Assembly: GCA_016872725.1 (NCBI GenBank)
Contig: VGZC01000004.1
Coordinates: 109,203 to 173,202, forward strand
Direction of reading: 5' to 3'
From: Planctomycetota bacterium
GTDB lineage: Bacteria > Planctomycetota > Planctomycetia > Pirellulales > Pirellulaceae
Length of the DNA stretch: 64,000 bases
The notes below the pieces were generated by a model. It did not search any database and was not told where the DNA came from. It worked only from the letters and a program-made list of their open reading frames with translations. Every line of letters starts with the position of its first letter. Position 1 is the stretch's first letter. Position numbers and translations under genes: made by a program. Shown piece after piece: positions 26,932 through 36,243 of the stretch.

Positions 26932-29739
26932 ATGAAAACCGACGAACTACGCGAGAAGTACCTTTCCTTCTTCGAGGCGAGGGGCCATCGGCGGTGCCCC
27001 AGCGACGTACTGGTCCCGACCTGGGATCCGTCGGTGCTCTTCACGCCCGCGGGAATGAACCCGTTCAAGGACCATTTCCTCGGAAAGGTCAAGCTCGATT
27101 TCACACGGGCGACGTCGAGCCAGAAATGCCTTCGGACCGGGGACATCGAAAACGTCGGGCGGACCGCCTACCACCACACATTCTTCGAGATGCTCGGCAA
27201 TTTCAGCTTCGGCGACTATTTCAAGCGCGACGCGATCCACTGGGCCTGGGAGTTCCTGACGGCCAAGGATTGGCTCGCCCTCGATTCGAGTCGTCTGTGG
27301 GTCTCGGTCTACCTTGATGACGATGAAGCGGCGACGATCTGGCATGAGGAGATCGGGTTGCCCACGCAGCGGATCGAGCGGATGGGCGAGGACGACAATT
27401 TCTGGCCGGCCGGCGCTCCGACGCAAGGTCCCGACGGCGTTTGCGGACCGTGCAGCGAGATTTACGTCCGGAACGAGGACGGAACATCGGTCGAGATCTG
27501 GAATCTGGTCTTCACGCAATTCAATCGAGTCGGTTCTCCGCCCAACAACCTGCGTCCGTTGCCGAGCAAGAACATCGATACGGGGATGGGCCTGGAGCGG
27601 GCGGCCGCCGTCCTGCAAAACGTCGACACGAACTACCACATCGACATCCTGCGTCCGATCGTGGAGGCGGCGGCCGAGGTTTGCGAGGTCGCGTACGCTC
27701 CGGCGTCGGAGGACGGAAGGCGGCTGCGGCGCATCGCCGACCATGTCCGGGCGTGCACGTTCGCGATCCATGAAAACGTCTACCCAGGCCCGAACCGCGA
27801 GAAGTACGTGATCCGCCGGCTCCTGCGCCGCGCGGTCCTGGACGGCCATCATTTGGGTCGCCGCGAGCCGTTCCTTCACCAGCTTGTCGCCGTCGTCGCC
27901 GATCAGATGCGGGGGCCCTACCCCGAACTGCTCGAAACATGCGAACGGGTGGCGGGCGCGGTTCGGCACGAGGAGCGCGCCTTCTTCGACACGATCGACG
28001 ACGCGCTCCGGCGCATCGCGCAAGTCTTCGCCGGGATGCAATCCGGGTCGCAGGTGCTTGTCGATGGACAGATCGCGGCCGAACTCTATCAGACGCATGG
28101 GGTGCCGCCCGAGCTTTTTGAATCGCTCGCCGCCGAACGCGATTACGCGTTTGATTGGGACGGGTTCCGCTCGGCGATGGCCGAGCACGGCGAGAAGGGA
28201 AAACGCGGCCCGGCCGAACTGTTCAAAACGGGCCCCGTCGAGAACCTCAAGCGGGCCGTGAAGATCACGCGGTTCCTGGGTTACGAAACGAACGAATCGC
28301 CCGCCGTCGTCAAGGGCGTCGTCAGCGGCCAGGAACTCTGCGATCGCTGTTCGGCGTGCGGTCCCGACCACCCGCTGATCCTGGTCCTCGATCAGACGCC
28401 TTTTTACGCGGAATCGGGAGGCCAGGTCGGCGACCATGGGGAGATCCTCGGCGACGCGTTTCGAGTCCGAGTGACCGATACGCAAAAGGACGGCGACCTC
28501 CATCTGCATCATGGATATCTCGTGTCGGGCACGATCCATGCCGGCGCGGCGGTGACCGCCCGCGTCGATGGTGCGCGCCGAGCGGGAATCCAGCGGGCCC
28601 ATTCGGCGACCCACCTGCTCCATCACGCTCTGCGCTCGCGGCTCGGCCAGCATGCCCAACAACAGGGCTCGAAAGTCGACGAGGATTGGTTGCGGTTCGA
28701 TTTCACGCACCAATCCTCTGTCTCGGCCGAGCACCTTGAACGGCTCGAACGGGAGGTCAACGAGCGGGTCCGGCGCGGCGCTCCGATCGCCTGTCGAACG
28801 CTTCCGCTCCGCGAGGCCCGCGAGGCCGGCGCCATGATGCTCTTCGGCGAAAAATACCCCGACCCCGTCCGCATGGTCTCGATCGGCGACTACAGCCGCG
28901 AATTGTGCGGCGGTACGCACCTGGCCGACGCGAAGCTCGTCGAACAATTCGAACTCGTCAGCGAGGAGGGCATTTCCGCGGGCACGCGCCGCATCGTCGC
29001 GCTCACCGGACGCAAGGCGGCGGAGAACATCGAACACACGCGAACGGCAATCGCCGACATCGCGTCGCGACTCGGCTGCGCTCCGACCCAAGTCGTCGCC
29101 GCCGTCGCCGAACTGATGCGCGAAATCCGCGATCTCAAGAAGGAACTTTCCGGCGGAGCGCGAAGCGGCGAGCCGGCCGCGTCGCCGCCGGCCGCGGAAC
29201 CCGCCGACCCGCCCTATGCGACGATCAAGACCTCGCTCCGCGATGTCGCGCGCGGACTCAATGTGCCTCCGTTCGAAACGCCCGAACGCGTCTCGGCCCT
29301 GGTCGAGGAACGTCGGAAGCTTCGCGACCAAGCCACCCAACTGCGGCGAAGCGGCGTCATGTCGGCCGACACGCTGATCGAACAAGCCGAAGCCGTCGGA
29401 TCGAGCGCGTTGATCGTGGCCGAAGTTCCCGGTTCGAATGCCAACCTGCTGCGGCACCTCGTCGACCAACTCCGAACGCGGCTCACGTCGTTCGCCGTCC
29501 TGTTGGCCACCGTCGCGGAGGACGGGAAAGTGGTGCTGATCGCGGCATCGAGCGCGGATCGGGTGAAGGCGGGACTGCACGCCGGTAATTGGGTCCGCGA
29601 CGCGGCGACGATCGTCGACGGAGGGGGAGGCGGAAAGCCCGACATGGCGCAGGCCGGAGGCAAGAACCCGTCCAGGCTCGCCGAGGCCCTCGATGCGGCG
29701 CGCGGCGCGGCGCGCGCCCTGCTGGCTCCGGCGTCGTGA
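26932..29739 (+). CDS. alaS: Alanyl-tRNA synthetase
   Basis: The 935-residue class II synthetase begins MKTDELREKYLSFFEARGH, has the aminoacylation core (FTPAGMNPFKDHFLG, GNFSFGDYFKRDAI), the editing domain with zinc ligands (HSATHLLHHAL and CGGTH), and the C-Ala region ending in DGGGGGKPDMAQAGGKNP. Length is slightly above the usual 870-890 because of a Ser/Ala/Pro-rich insert near residues 740-760. It is convergent with the ExbD gene, with a gap of only 30 bases. Confidence 0.96.
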   Translation: MKTDELREKYLSFFEARGHRRCPSDVLVPTWDPSVLFTPAGMNPFKDHFLGKVKLDFTRATSSQKCLRTGDIENVGRTAYHHTFFEMLGNFSFGDYFKRDAIHWAWEFLTAKDWLALDSSRLWVSVYLDDDEAATIWHEEIGLPTQRIERMGEDDNFWPAGAPTQGPDGVCGPCSEIYVRNEDGTSVEIWNLVFTQFNRVGSPPNNLRPLPSKNIDTGMGLERAAAVLQNVDTNYHIDILRPIVEAAAEVCEVAYAPASEDGRRLRRIADHVRACTFAIHENVYPGPNREKYVIRRLLRRAVLDGHHLGRREPFLHQLVAVVADQMRGPYPELLETCERVAGAVRHEERAFFDTIDDALRRIAQVFAGMQSGSQVLVDGQIAAELYQTHGVPPELFESLAAERDYAFDWDGFRSAMAEHGEKGKRGPAELFKTGPVENLKRAVKITRFLGYETNESPAVVKGVVSGQELCDRCSACGPDHPLILVLDQTPFYAESGGQVGDHGEILGDAFRVRVTDTQKDGDLHLHHGYLVSGTIHAGAAVTARVDGARRAGIQRAHSATHLLHHALRSRLGQHAQQQGSKVDEDWLRFDFTHQSSVSAEHLERLEREVNERVRRGAPIACRTLPLREAREAGAMMLFGEKYPDPVRMVSIGDYSRELCGGTHLADAKLVEQFELVSEEGISAGTRRIVALTGRKAAENIEHTRTAIADIASRLGCAPTQVVAAVAELMREIRDLKKELSGGARSGEPAASPPAAEPADPPYATIKTSLRDVARGLNVPPFETPERVSALVEERRKLRDQATQLRRSGVMSADTLIEQAEAVGSSALIVAEVPGSNANLLRHLVDQLRTRLTSFAVLLATVAEDGKVVLIAASSADRVKAGLHAGNWVRDAATIVDGGGGGKPDMAQAGGKNPSRLAEALDAARGAARALLAPAS

Positions 29740-29769
29740 CGGCCCGCGCCGGTTCGAACACGATCGGCG

Positions 29770-30264
29770 TCAAGGGCCCTCGGTTTGGGGAGCGAACTTG
29801 ATCTGCTTGATCAACTCGTTCACGCGCCCGGTCGTGTCGTCGACCTCGCCCGACACGGCGTCGATCGCCGCGACGACGTATTCATAACGCAGATTGTAGT
29901 CGCAGTGCAGTTCGATCTCGGCCGTCTCGGCCACGCTCCCCGGCCCACGCTCGTCGCCCAAATATCCGGCGATGTACTCGGTCAGCGCCGGAAACGCGTC
30001 GAACGGCTGCTCGTTCAGGACGAACGGCGTTTGCAGCTCACCCCGCGAATCGGCCGTGAGATAGAGCTTGAGCGGAGGAACCTGCGTCTCGTCGGGCACG
30101 CCGCCCGCGGCGGCGAGCGGCATGCGGATATTGAAGTCGCCTTCCTGCGCGACGATCTTGAACGACATGATGAAGAAGACGAGCAGTTGGAAGACGATGT
30201 CGATCATCGGCGTCATCTGCAACTGGATGTCTTCGTTCACCGAAGAACTGTTTCGTACTCGCAT
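29770..30264 (-). CDS. ExbD/TolR-family protein (longer paralogue)
   Basis: The 164-residue protein has one N-terminal membrane helix preceded by the family motif MTPMIDIVFQLLVFFI, with the proton-relaying Asp at D22, and a periplasmic domain of about 120 residues. With an ExbB-type channel, ExbD/TolR proteins turn proton flow into mechanical work on periplasmic partners. It is the last of three adjacent minus-strand genes (ExbB-like, ExbD-like, ExbD-like). Confidence 0.85.
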   Translation of the reverse strand: MRVRNSSSVNEDIQLQMTPMIDIVFQLLVFFIMSFKIVAQEGDFNIRMPLAAAGGVPDETQVPPLKLYLTADSRGELQTPFVLNEQPFDAFPALTEYIAGYLGDERGPGSVAETAEIELHCDYNLRYEYVVAAIDAVSGEVDDTTGRVNELIKQIKFAPQTEGP

Positions 30265-30285
30265 GGCGTGCGCTTTCCGGCGTCC

Positions 30286-30720
30286 CTATTGCTTTTCCTT
30301 GACACGCAGGATGAACCGGTCGAATTGGTTCTCCTGGCAGACCCGAATCACGTCCTGGACCTTCCCGGCCGGAACGTTGCGGTCGGCCCGCACGATGATC
30401 GTCGCGTCCGAGGGCGACTTCTTGCGCGAGACGAGCGAATTCGCCTCGTTGATCAGATGGGGCGTCAACCCGGTGAGATCGACCGGATGACCGTACACCG
30501 TGATTTCGCCCGTCCTCGCGACGTGCAGCGTGATCGGAGACTCGATCGCGCCGTCCGGCGGCTTCGCCAAGACGGCCGTCGGCAGGTAGATCCCCTCGAT
30601 CTGTTCCACCTTGCTGAAGTTCACGAGCACCATGAGGAAGGCGATCAACTGGAACGACATGTCGATCATGGGCGTCAAATCGCCCTCCTGGATCTTGTTG
30701 CTCTCTCGCTTGATGCGCAT
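30286..30720 (-). CDS. ExbD/TolR-family protein (shorter paralogue)
   Basis: The 144-residue protein carries LTPMIDMSFQLIAFLMV with the conserved Asp at D20 inside its single N-terminal helix, then a periplasmic domain ending DRFILRVKEKQ. The periplasmic part shares the typical ExbD ending (VRADRNVPAGKVQDVIRVCQE). It starts 7 bases after the ExbB-like gene and is followed by a second, divergent ExbD. Two different ExbDs next to one ExbB suggest a hetero-oligomeric motor (inference). Confidence 0.88.
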   Translation of the reverse strand: MRIKRESNKIQEGDLTPMIDMSFQLIAFLMVLVNFSKVEQIEGIYLPTAVLAKPPDGAIESPITLHVARTGEITVYGHPVDLTGLTPHLINEANSLVSRKKSPSDATIIVRADRNVPAGKVQDVIRVCQENQFDRFILRVKEKQ

Positions 30721-30727
30721 GCGGACC

Positions 30728-31552
30728 TCACGCCGACTTCTGCTGGAAATGGCTCATCAATTCCTCGCTGCGGATGCCGACCTCGAGCACGAGGCGGGCG
30801 ACCCGATTGCGGAGGATGTTGTACGCGGCGATGGCGGGAATGGCGATCGCGAGTCCGACGAGCGTCGTGAAGAGGGCCGTCGAGATGCCTTTGGCGAGGT
30901 CGGATGGCTTTGGCGAGGCGGTTGAATTGGCGATGACGGAGAACGAACGGATCATGCCGTCGACCGTGCCGAAGAGTCCGACCATCGGGCTGACCGTTCC
31001 GATCAGCGCCATGTAGCTCAACCGATGATCGAGCTTCATGTTCTCCTCCTCGCCGACCTCCTGCATGGCCTCGATCGCCTGCGGATATCCGACCGAGATC
31101 TTCGCCAAGCCGGCGGAGAGCACCTGCCCGAGGAACGACTCGTCTCCCCGCGCCAATTCATACGCCTCCTGATAGGCGCCCTGCGTCAAGTGGGCCTCGA
31201 AACCCTCGATCAGATGGGCCGGGCAGACGTTCTCGCGCCGCGCGCTCAGGAGGTTCATGACGAAGAGGGCGACGAACGTGAAGGAGAGGGCGAGGAAGAC
31301 GACCGTGTACGAAATGCCGAGCGCCTCGAAGGTCCAGGCGAGGAACGACCTGTCCTCGGCCGGTGCCGCGTCCTTGGCGGAAGCGTCGGCTCCCTCGTCC
31401 GCCTTCGCGCCCTCGGCGGGCGCGGCGTCCTCTTGTCCCCACAGGCGCTGGCCGGTCGCGACGGTACCCGCGAGCAAGACCGTGAAAAGAAGGGCCGCCA
31501 TCCAGGTCCAGGCAACCATTCGACGATTCCTTCGTTCGATCAGCAGTGGCAT
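30728..31552 (-). CDS. MotA/TolQ/ExbB-family proton channel protein
   Basis: The 274-residue protein has an N-terminal hydrophobic segment (about residues 13-36, possibly a signal peptide), an acidic Ala/Glu-rich stretch, a membrane helix (about 78-102), a cytoplasmic loop, and the two-helix ExbB core with LSYMALIGTVSPMVGLFGTVDGMIRSF and ALFTTLVGLAIAIPAIAAYN. The start at 31552 gives a sensible N-terminus. It heads the ExbB-ExbD-ExbD operon and lies 80 bases downstream of the secreted TPR gene. Confidence 0.87.
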   Translation of the reverse strand: MPLLIERRNRRMVAWTWMAALLFTVLLAGTVATGQRLWGQEDAAPAEGAKADEGADASAKDAAPAEDRSFLAWTFEALGISYTVVFLALSFTFVALFVMNLLSARRENVCPAHLIEGFEAHLTQGAYQEAYELARGDESFLGQVLSAGLAKISVGYPQAIEAMQEVGEEENMKLDHRLSYMALIGTVSPMVGLFGTVDGMIRSFSVIANSTASPKPSDLAKGISTALFTTLVGLAIAIPAIAAYNILRNRVARLVLEVGIRSEELMSHFQQKSA

Positions 31553-31612
31553 AGGGTACTCCGCAAAACGTGACGGGGACACGAGGGCGAATGGATTCCG
31601 GACAGGGGCCGC

Positions 31613-31642
31613 ATTGTAGTCCGCCGATGTCCTTAGGGTAAA
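31613..31642 (-). promoter_or_regulatory. Probable promoter of the ExbB-ExbD-ExbD genes
   Basis: On the minus strand, TTTACC (complement of 31637-31642) and TACAAT (complement of 31613-31618) are 18 bases apart. The -35 overlaps the end of the preceding TPR gene. The leader to the ExbB ATG would be about 54 bases. This would allow transcription separate from the TPR genes. Confidence 0.45.
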
Positions 31643-32724
31643 GCACCTTTGCCGGCCCAAACCGAGCCGGCGTAACGGCTCTTCAGGAGCGTGCGCGCAT
31701 CGACGGCCCGATCCGACTTTCCGGCGACCGTCCAAAGTTCACTCAGATAGAAAAGGGACTCCGCGTGCGCGTCGGCGTCGGCGGCGAACAGCAGGTCGGT
31801 GTGCAGGAACGCGAGCAGCGCGTCCTTGGGCCGATTGGCCTTCGAATGGCAGACTCCCAGCGCGTTGTACGCCCGCGCGAACAGTTCGATGTCCTGGGGA
31901 TCGTTGTCGCGGATGATCGACTCGACCTCGGGTTGGCCCTCGTCCGGCTTGCCTTGCATGGCGAGGCACTTGGCGCGGCCGATGCGGGCGAGTACTTTTT
32001 GGCGCGTCGCGGCGGCCGTGTCCACCGTCGCCTCCCCCACCTGCTCGTAACGCCGCTGGGCCTCCGCGTATTTCTCCTGAGCCATGAGCGATTTGGCGTC
32101 GAGTACTTTCGCGCGGAGCTGGTAATCGGGCCAGGGCGCTTCGCCCAACTTCGAGTAGTACGTGCTCGCCACATCGTAACGGCCCATCGCGTACGCCAGG
32201 TCGCCCGTCAGCGCGGTCGCCTCGTAGTAGTGGAAGCTCGCCGGACGCGCGCCGATGAAATCGAGCATGGCCTTGGCCGACGCGGCCTTATCCCCGCCGC
32301 CGGTGAGTGCGAGTCGCGCGGCGGCGAACGCGCGGTAGTATTCGAGGTCCTCCTGGATCATCGTGTTGGAAATCGCCTCGGCCGTGCGATTGAGCAGCGC
32401 CAGGGCCTCCTCGTACTGGCCGTCGTGCGCCCGCGCCTTGCCGTTTCGAACGTCCTGTGGTTCATCGCCGAACGACAGCCGGTCGATCTCGTTGACGGCG
32501 AACTTCTTCGCCGCGCCGCGCACGTCGATTTCGACTTCGGTCGGCGACATCTTGAGGATCGTTCCGGTGGCCGTTTGCCCCGTGAACGGAACGATCTGAT
32601 CGCGGCCCTGCGCTCGGACCGACTCGACCGGCCCCCACGCCGTCACCAGGGCGGCGGCCGACACGGCCCTCGCCATCCGTCCGCTCCATGACCGCATGCC
32701 GCGCGCCCTCCGCTCGTTCTTCAT
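31633..32724 (-). CDS. Secreted TPR-repeat protein
   Basis: The 363-residue protein has a Sec-type signal (basic n-region, hydrophobic AVSAAALVTAWGPVESVRAQ) and then a short beta domain (residues about 40-85) followed by TPR-like helical repeats to the end. It should be periplasmic. It lies between the giant TPR gene upstream and the ExbB-ExbD-ExbD genes downstream, all on the minus strand, so it is a natural candidate for a partner of that motor. Confidence 0.72.
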   Translation of the reverse strand: MKNERRARGMRSWSGRMARAVSAAALVTAWGPVESVRAQGRDQIVPFTGQTATGTILKMSPTEVEIDVRGAAKKFAVNEIDRLSFGDEPQDVRNGKARAHDGQYEEALALLNRTAEAISNTMIQEDLEYYRAFAAARLALTGGGDKAASAKAMLDFIGARPASFHYYEATALTGDLAYAMGRYDVASTYYSKLGEAPWPDYQLRAKVLDAKSLMAQEKYAEAQRRYEQVGEATVDTAAATRQKVLARIGRAKCLAMQGKPDEGQPEVESIIRDNDPQDIELFARAYNALGVCHSKANRPKDALLAFLHTDLLFAADADAHAESLFYLSELWTVAGKSDRAVDARTLLKSRYAGSVWAGKGALP

Positions 32725-32790
32725 ACGTGATCCCCCCGACTCCCGCCGTTACCTGGCAAATATCCTCGACCGCGTCGCCCGATCCCCGCG

Positions 32791-35700
32791 TCATTTCGCG
32801 CCGGACGACCGCACTTGCCTCTGGAACTCGAGCAGGCCGTCGGCCTTTTCACCGCGGGCCTGCTGGATCCGTTTGAGCAGCGCGTCGTACTTCGGTTTCC
32901 AATCCGGACCGCCGAGCTCCGGATAGAGCTTAAAGGTATAGAAAACGTCCTGCCTCGCGAGATCGACGTACCGTTTCTTGGTCTCGGCGTCCTTCGATTG
33001 GTTCGCGAATTCAAACCGGCATCGCGCCAATTCATAACGGGCCTCGAAGAACGTCGCGTCGAACTCCTTCCTCCCGGCGGTCATTTTCCCGATCTTGCCC
33101 CATCCCCAAATGATGTTGGTGGGCGTTTTCGCGTTCTTGTCGGGGAAGTAGCCGAGCATGGCGCGCTGGTACATATCCTCCTTGCCCGGCATCGCGGCCC
33201 ATTGTTGAAACGTCCGCGCGGCCTCGACCTGGACGTTGAGCATCATGTTCTTTTCGGTCAGCAGTTTGACGAACGCGTTGATCGACGCGTTGAAATCGCC
33301 GATCCTGCGATCGATCATCGCCGATCGGAGCTCGATCACCGCGACGTACTGGGCATTCGGCAGGAAGTCGCTTCGCCGTCCCGACTCGGCGATCATCCGC
33401 TGATAGACGGCGAGCGCCTGTTTATAGAGGCCGTTCGCGGTGACCGGCGCGACGGCGCTCCCTTCGTCGAACGATTCGGCGAGCCCAAAAAACGTCTCGC
33501 CCGCCCAATTGAGTACCTGGAACTCGTTCGACTCGCGCGAGACCTCCTCGAGGAATACCTGGAATCCCCTCACCATCGACTTGCGCTGCTCGGACGACGC
33601 CATCTCCATTTGGGACTTGAGATCGCGGGCGAGGCCGAGGTAGGTGGCGACGAGCCGCTGGTTCGCATTGGGATCGCCCGCCATGCTCTCCTTCAACTCG
33701 TTCATCAGGCCTTTCGCCTTGGCGGTCGCTTCGTCGGCGTTGGCCGAGACCGACAGGCTCGCGAGATAGGCCCGCAGGCTCGTGCGATAGGTTTCCTCGG
33801 CGAGCCCCGGCGCGGCGACCGCCGGGTCTTTCGCGCGGACGAGCGTCAACGGACCGATGCGGGGGTCCTCGAGCAGGGCGACGGCGAGTGGCGCCTGCTG
33901 GGTTTCGATGTGGATTTGCGCGAGCGAGACGGCGGCGAGCGCGAGCGAACCGTCCACCTTGCCCGCGTTGGCTCTTACGCGATCGAGACCGGCCGAGAGG
34001 ATCTGGAGCGATTTGGCCTTCCATTGGTCGAGCTCGGTCTGCTTGCGGTTCATGTCGGCGCCCGCGGGAACGCCGTCCTTCTCCCATTTGCGGAGTTCGG
34101 CCATGCCTTGCCGGTAGGCGGCCCACCAGGCGCGGCCCAGTTTCAATTCGATCTCGCCGCGCTGCGGCGCCGTTTCGGGGATGGACGCGATCGCCTCCTC
34201 CGCCCTCGTGAAATCGCCGTCCCTCACGACGAACGGAATCAACGCGTTCCACGCGTCGGCGGCGACGGGCTGGTCGGGCCACTGTTTCACGACATAGTCG
34301 CAGAAATCCCGAAGCGTCCGCGTCTCCGATTCCCGTTCGGCCTCGGGCGTCGCCGCATAGAGCTGCACGAACGCGGCCATCGCGATCCGCGCGGACTCGC
34401 GCGCGGCCAGTTGCGCCGGGTAGCGGCGGGCCACGAACGAACTCAGCAGGGCCGCATCGTGGAAGTCGCCCTTCAGGTAATACAAATGGGCCAGGGCCAT
34501 CCGCGCCAGATTCAGTTCCTCGATCGGCGTATCCTTGTCGACCATCGCCAGGCCTTGCCGGTAGACCGCGATCGCCTCGTCGCGCTTCCCGGTCGTGTCG
34601 CGTTTGGCTTCCTCGAGCTGGGTTTCGAGCTCGGCTTTCACTTTGGCGTCGGTTTCCTGGGCGATCCGCTGCGGCAGCGCTTCGATCAGGAACGTCGCGT
34701 TCTGCATCTGTTCGAACGCTTCCTTTCCCGCCGCCTTCGCGTCCGCGAACGATTTGGGCTTGGGTCGTTCGAGGGCCGCCGCCGCGACGCCCCGAATCTC
34801 GCCGATCAATTGGCGAGCCGGATCCTGGACGTCGCTCGGGAAACGGGCGACCTCGATCGCCAACGCGCGGGCATCGCGTTTGAGGTCCTGAACCTGCCGC
34901 TCGTTCGCGTTCTTTTGTTGTCCAAGCAATTCGGCGTATTCTTTGTGCGCGAGGGCGAGCTGGTAGAGGATGCCGAGGGCCTGCGGCGCCCTGGCCTCGT
35001 GGGGACGGAGCGTCTGTTGCCACGCCGTTCCCCGGCTCACCGCTTCGGCATAGAGCTTCTTGCTTGGATGGAGCCAGCACGCCATCGCCAGTTCGAGCGT
35101 GTCGGTGCGCAGGCTCCTCAGCTCGGGCGAATCGGGTTGATCGAGGAGTTCCGTGAAGAAACCGATCGCCTCGTCGAGCTTCCCGCGTTTTTGCAAACAC
35201 CGTCCCAACGCCATGCGGGCGTAGAGGCCGGCCGCCTTCTTGGGATATTTCTTTTCGATCTCGCGGTACTGGGTTTCGGCGGCGGCGAGCGCCTGATCGT
35301 AATCGGGCGTTCCCTTGGCGAACGTCTCGGCCTGGTCCTCGAGCACCTGCGCGGCGAGCAACTGCGCCTGCAAATAGTCGCGCCGCATCTGCTCCCGGGC
35401 CTCTTCCTCCTCGGTCTGCGACGGGTCGTACCGGCGCGTGTTGACGACGTCGAGCTTCGCTTTCAGATCCTGCTGCACCTGCAGGAAGACGGCGTGCGCC
35501 TCGCCATAGGTCCCGCGAGCCTCGGCGAGCAGATTCGGAGCGTCATCCTGCTTCCGCGCGACGTCGACCTTGAGATTGCCGCGGAGGAAGAGCAGATTGC
35601 CGAGCTGGTTCCGAGCGGCGGAGACCAAACGATGGTTCGGATCGCTCGTGACGAACGCGGTCAGCGCGTCGCGCGCGCCGTCGAAGAGCGCGTCGCGCGC

Positions 35701-35991
35701 CTTCGCGTCCCGTTCGGCTCCCGCCGCCGCCACCATCGTCAGACCTTTTTCGTAGGCGAGCGTCTGTTTGAAGGCGACGGGAGCGAGCGGGTTCGTTTCC
35801 ATTTGGGCGAGGAAATCGAGCGCCGTGTCAAAAAGAGCCCGTTCCCTGAGGGCCGCGAGGAACGCGGCGGCCGGTTCGCCCGCGCCCGATCGGCGAACGG
35901 CGGGCCCCGCTCCCGCCAACACGAGCCCCACTCCCCATGCGATCGTCAATCCGACGAGAGAACGACGGTGGGGGCTGAATCGAACGAGCAT
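32791..35991 (-). CDS. Giant secreted TPR-repeat protein (1066 residues)
   Basis: The ATG at 35991 is chosen for its strong GGGAGGAAAC upstream and because it gives a signal peptide or anchor (SLVGLTIAWGVGLVLAGAGPA, residues 11-31). The rest is all-helical, with many TPR-like units that carry the A/G-Y-A spacing, no cysteine motif and no enzymatic domain. Such proteins act as protein-binding scaffolds. It is the first gene of a minus-strand series with the secreted TPR and ExbB/ExbD/ExbD genes and has its own promoter candidate. The function is unknown. Confidence 0.75.
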   Translation of the reverse strand: MLVRFSPHRRSLVGLTIAWGVGLVLAGAGPAVRRSGAGEPAAAFLAALRERALFDTALDFLAQMETNPLAPVAFKQTLAYEKGLTMVAAAGAERDAKARDALFDGARDALTAFVTSDPNHRLVSAARNQLGNLLFLRGNLKVDVARKQDDAPNLLAEARGTYGEAHAVFLQVQQDLKAKLDVVNTRRYDPSQTEEEEAREQMRRDYLQAQLLAAQVLEDQAETFAKGTPDYDQALAAAETQYREIEKKYPKKAAGLYARMALGRCLQKRGKLDEAIGFFTELLDQPDSPELRSLRTDTLELAMACWLHPSKKLYAEAVSRGTAWQQTLRPHEARAPQALGILYQLALAHKEYAELLGQQKNANERQVQDLKRDARALAIEVARFPSDVQDPARQLIGEIRGVAAAALERPKPKSFADAKAAGKEAFEQMQNATFLIEALPQRIAQETDAKVKAELETQLEEAKRDTTGKRDEAIAVYRQGLAMVDKDTPIEELNLARMALAHLYYLKGDFHDAALLSSFVARRYPAQLAARESARIAMAAFVQLYAATPEAERESETRTLRDFCDYVVKQWPDQPVAADAWNALIPFVVRDGDFTRAEEAIASIPETAPQRGEIELKLGRAWWAAYRQGMAELRKWEKDGVPAGADMNRKQTELDQWKAKSLQILSAGLDRVRANAGKVDGSLALAAVSLAQIHIETQQAPLAVALLEDPRIGPLTLVRAKDPAVAAPGLAEETYRTSLRAYLASLSVSANADEATAKAKGLMNELKESMAGDPNANQRLVATYLGLARDLKSQMEMASSEQRKSMVRGFQVFLEEVSRESNEFQVLNWAGETFFGLAESFDEGSAVAPVTANGLYKQALAVYQRMIAESGRRSDFLPNAQYVAVIELRSAMIDRRIGDFNASINAFVKLLTEKNMMLNVQVEAARTFQQWAAMPGKEDMYQRAMLGYFPDKNAKTPTNIIWGWGKIGKMTAGRKEFDATFFEARYELARCRFEFANQSKDAETKKRYVDLARQDVFYTFKLYPELGGPDWKPKYDALLKRIQQARGEKADGLLEFQRQVRSSGAK

Positions 35992-36097
35992 GTTTCCTCC
36001 CGTGCTCCGGTGCGCCGCCACGGGGGCGCCTCGCGCCGGTCATCCCGGCGACGGTCCCCGAGAAGGACTTTCCGCATGGGCAACCATCCGAGCTTTC

Positions 36098-36125
36098 ATT
36101 GTGGCAACGGCGAAACGAATGTAAA
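36098..36125 (-). promoter_or_regulatory. Probable promoter of the giant TPR gene
   Basis: On the minus strand TTTACA (complement of 36120-36125) and CACAAT (complement of 36098-36103) are 16 bases apart. The predicted leader to 35991 is about 100 bases. The 250-base divergent gap also serves the plus-strand gene at 36244. Confidence 0.45.
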
Positions 36126-36243
36126 GTGCGTTGACGCGATCGATCGGCATCGGAACGGATCGGCTCGATCGCGGCCGACCTCGGCGCGGCCTGACGCCGC
36201 CGCCACAAGGTCGTCAGCCGGTCCGCCACGAGAGGATCGCCCC

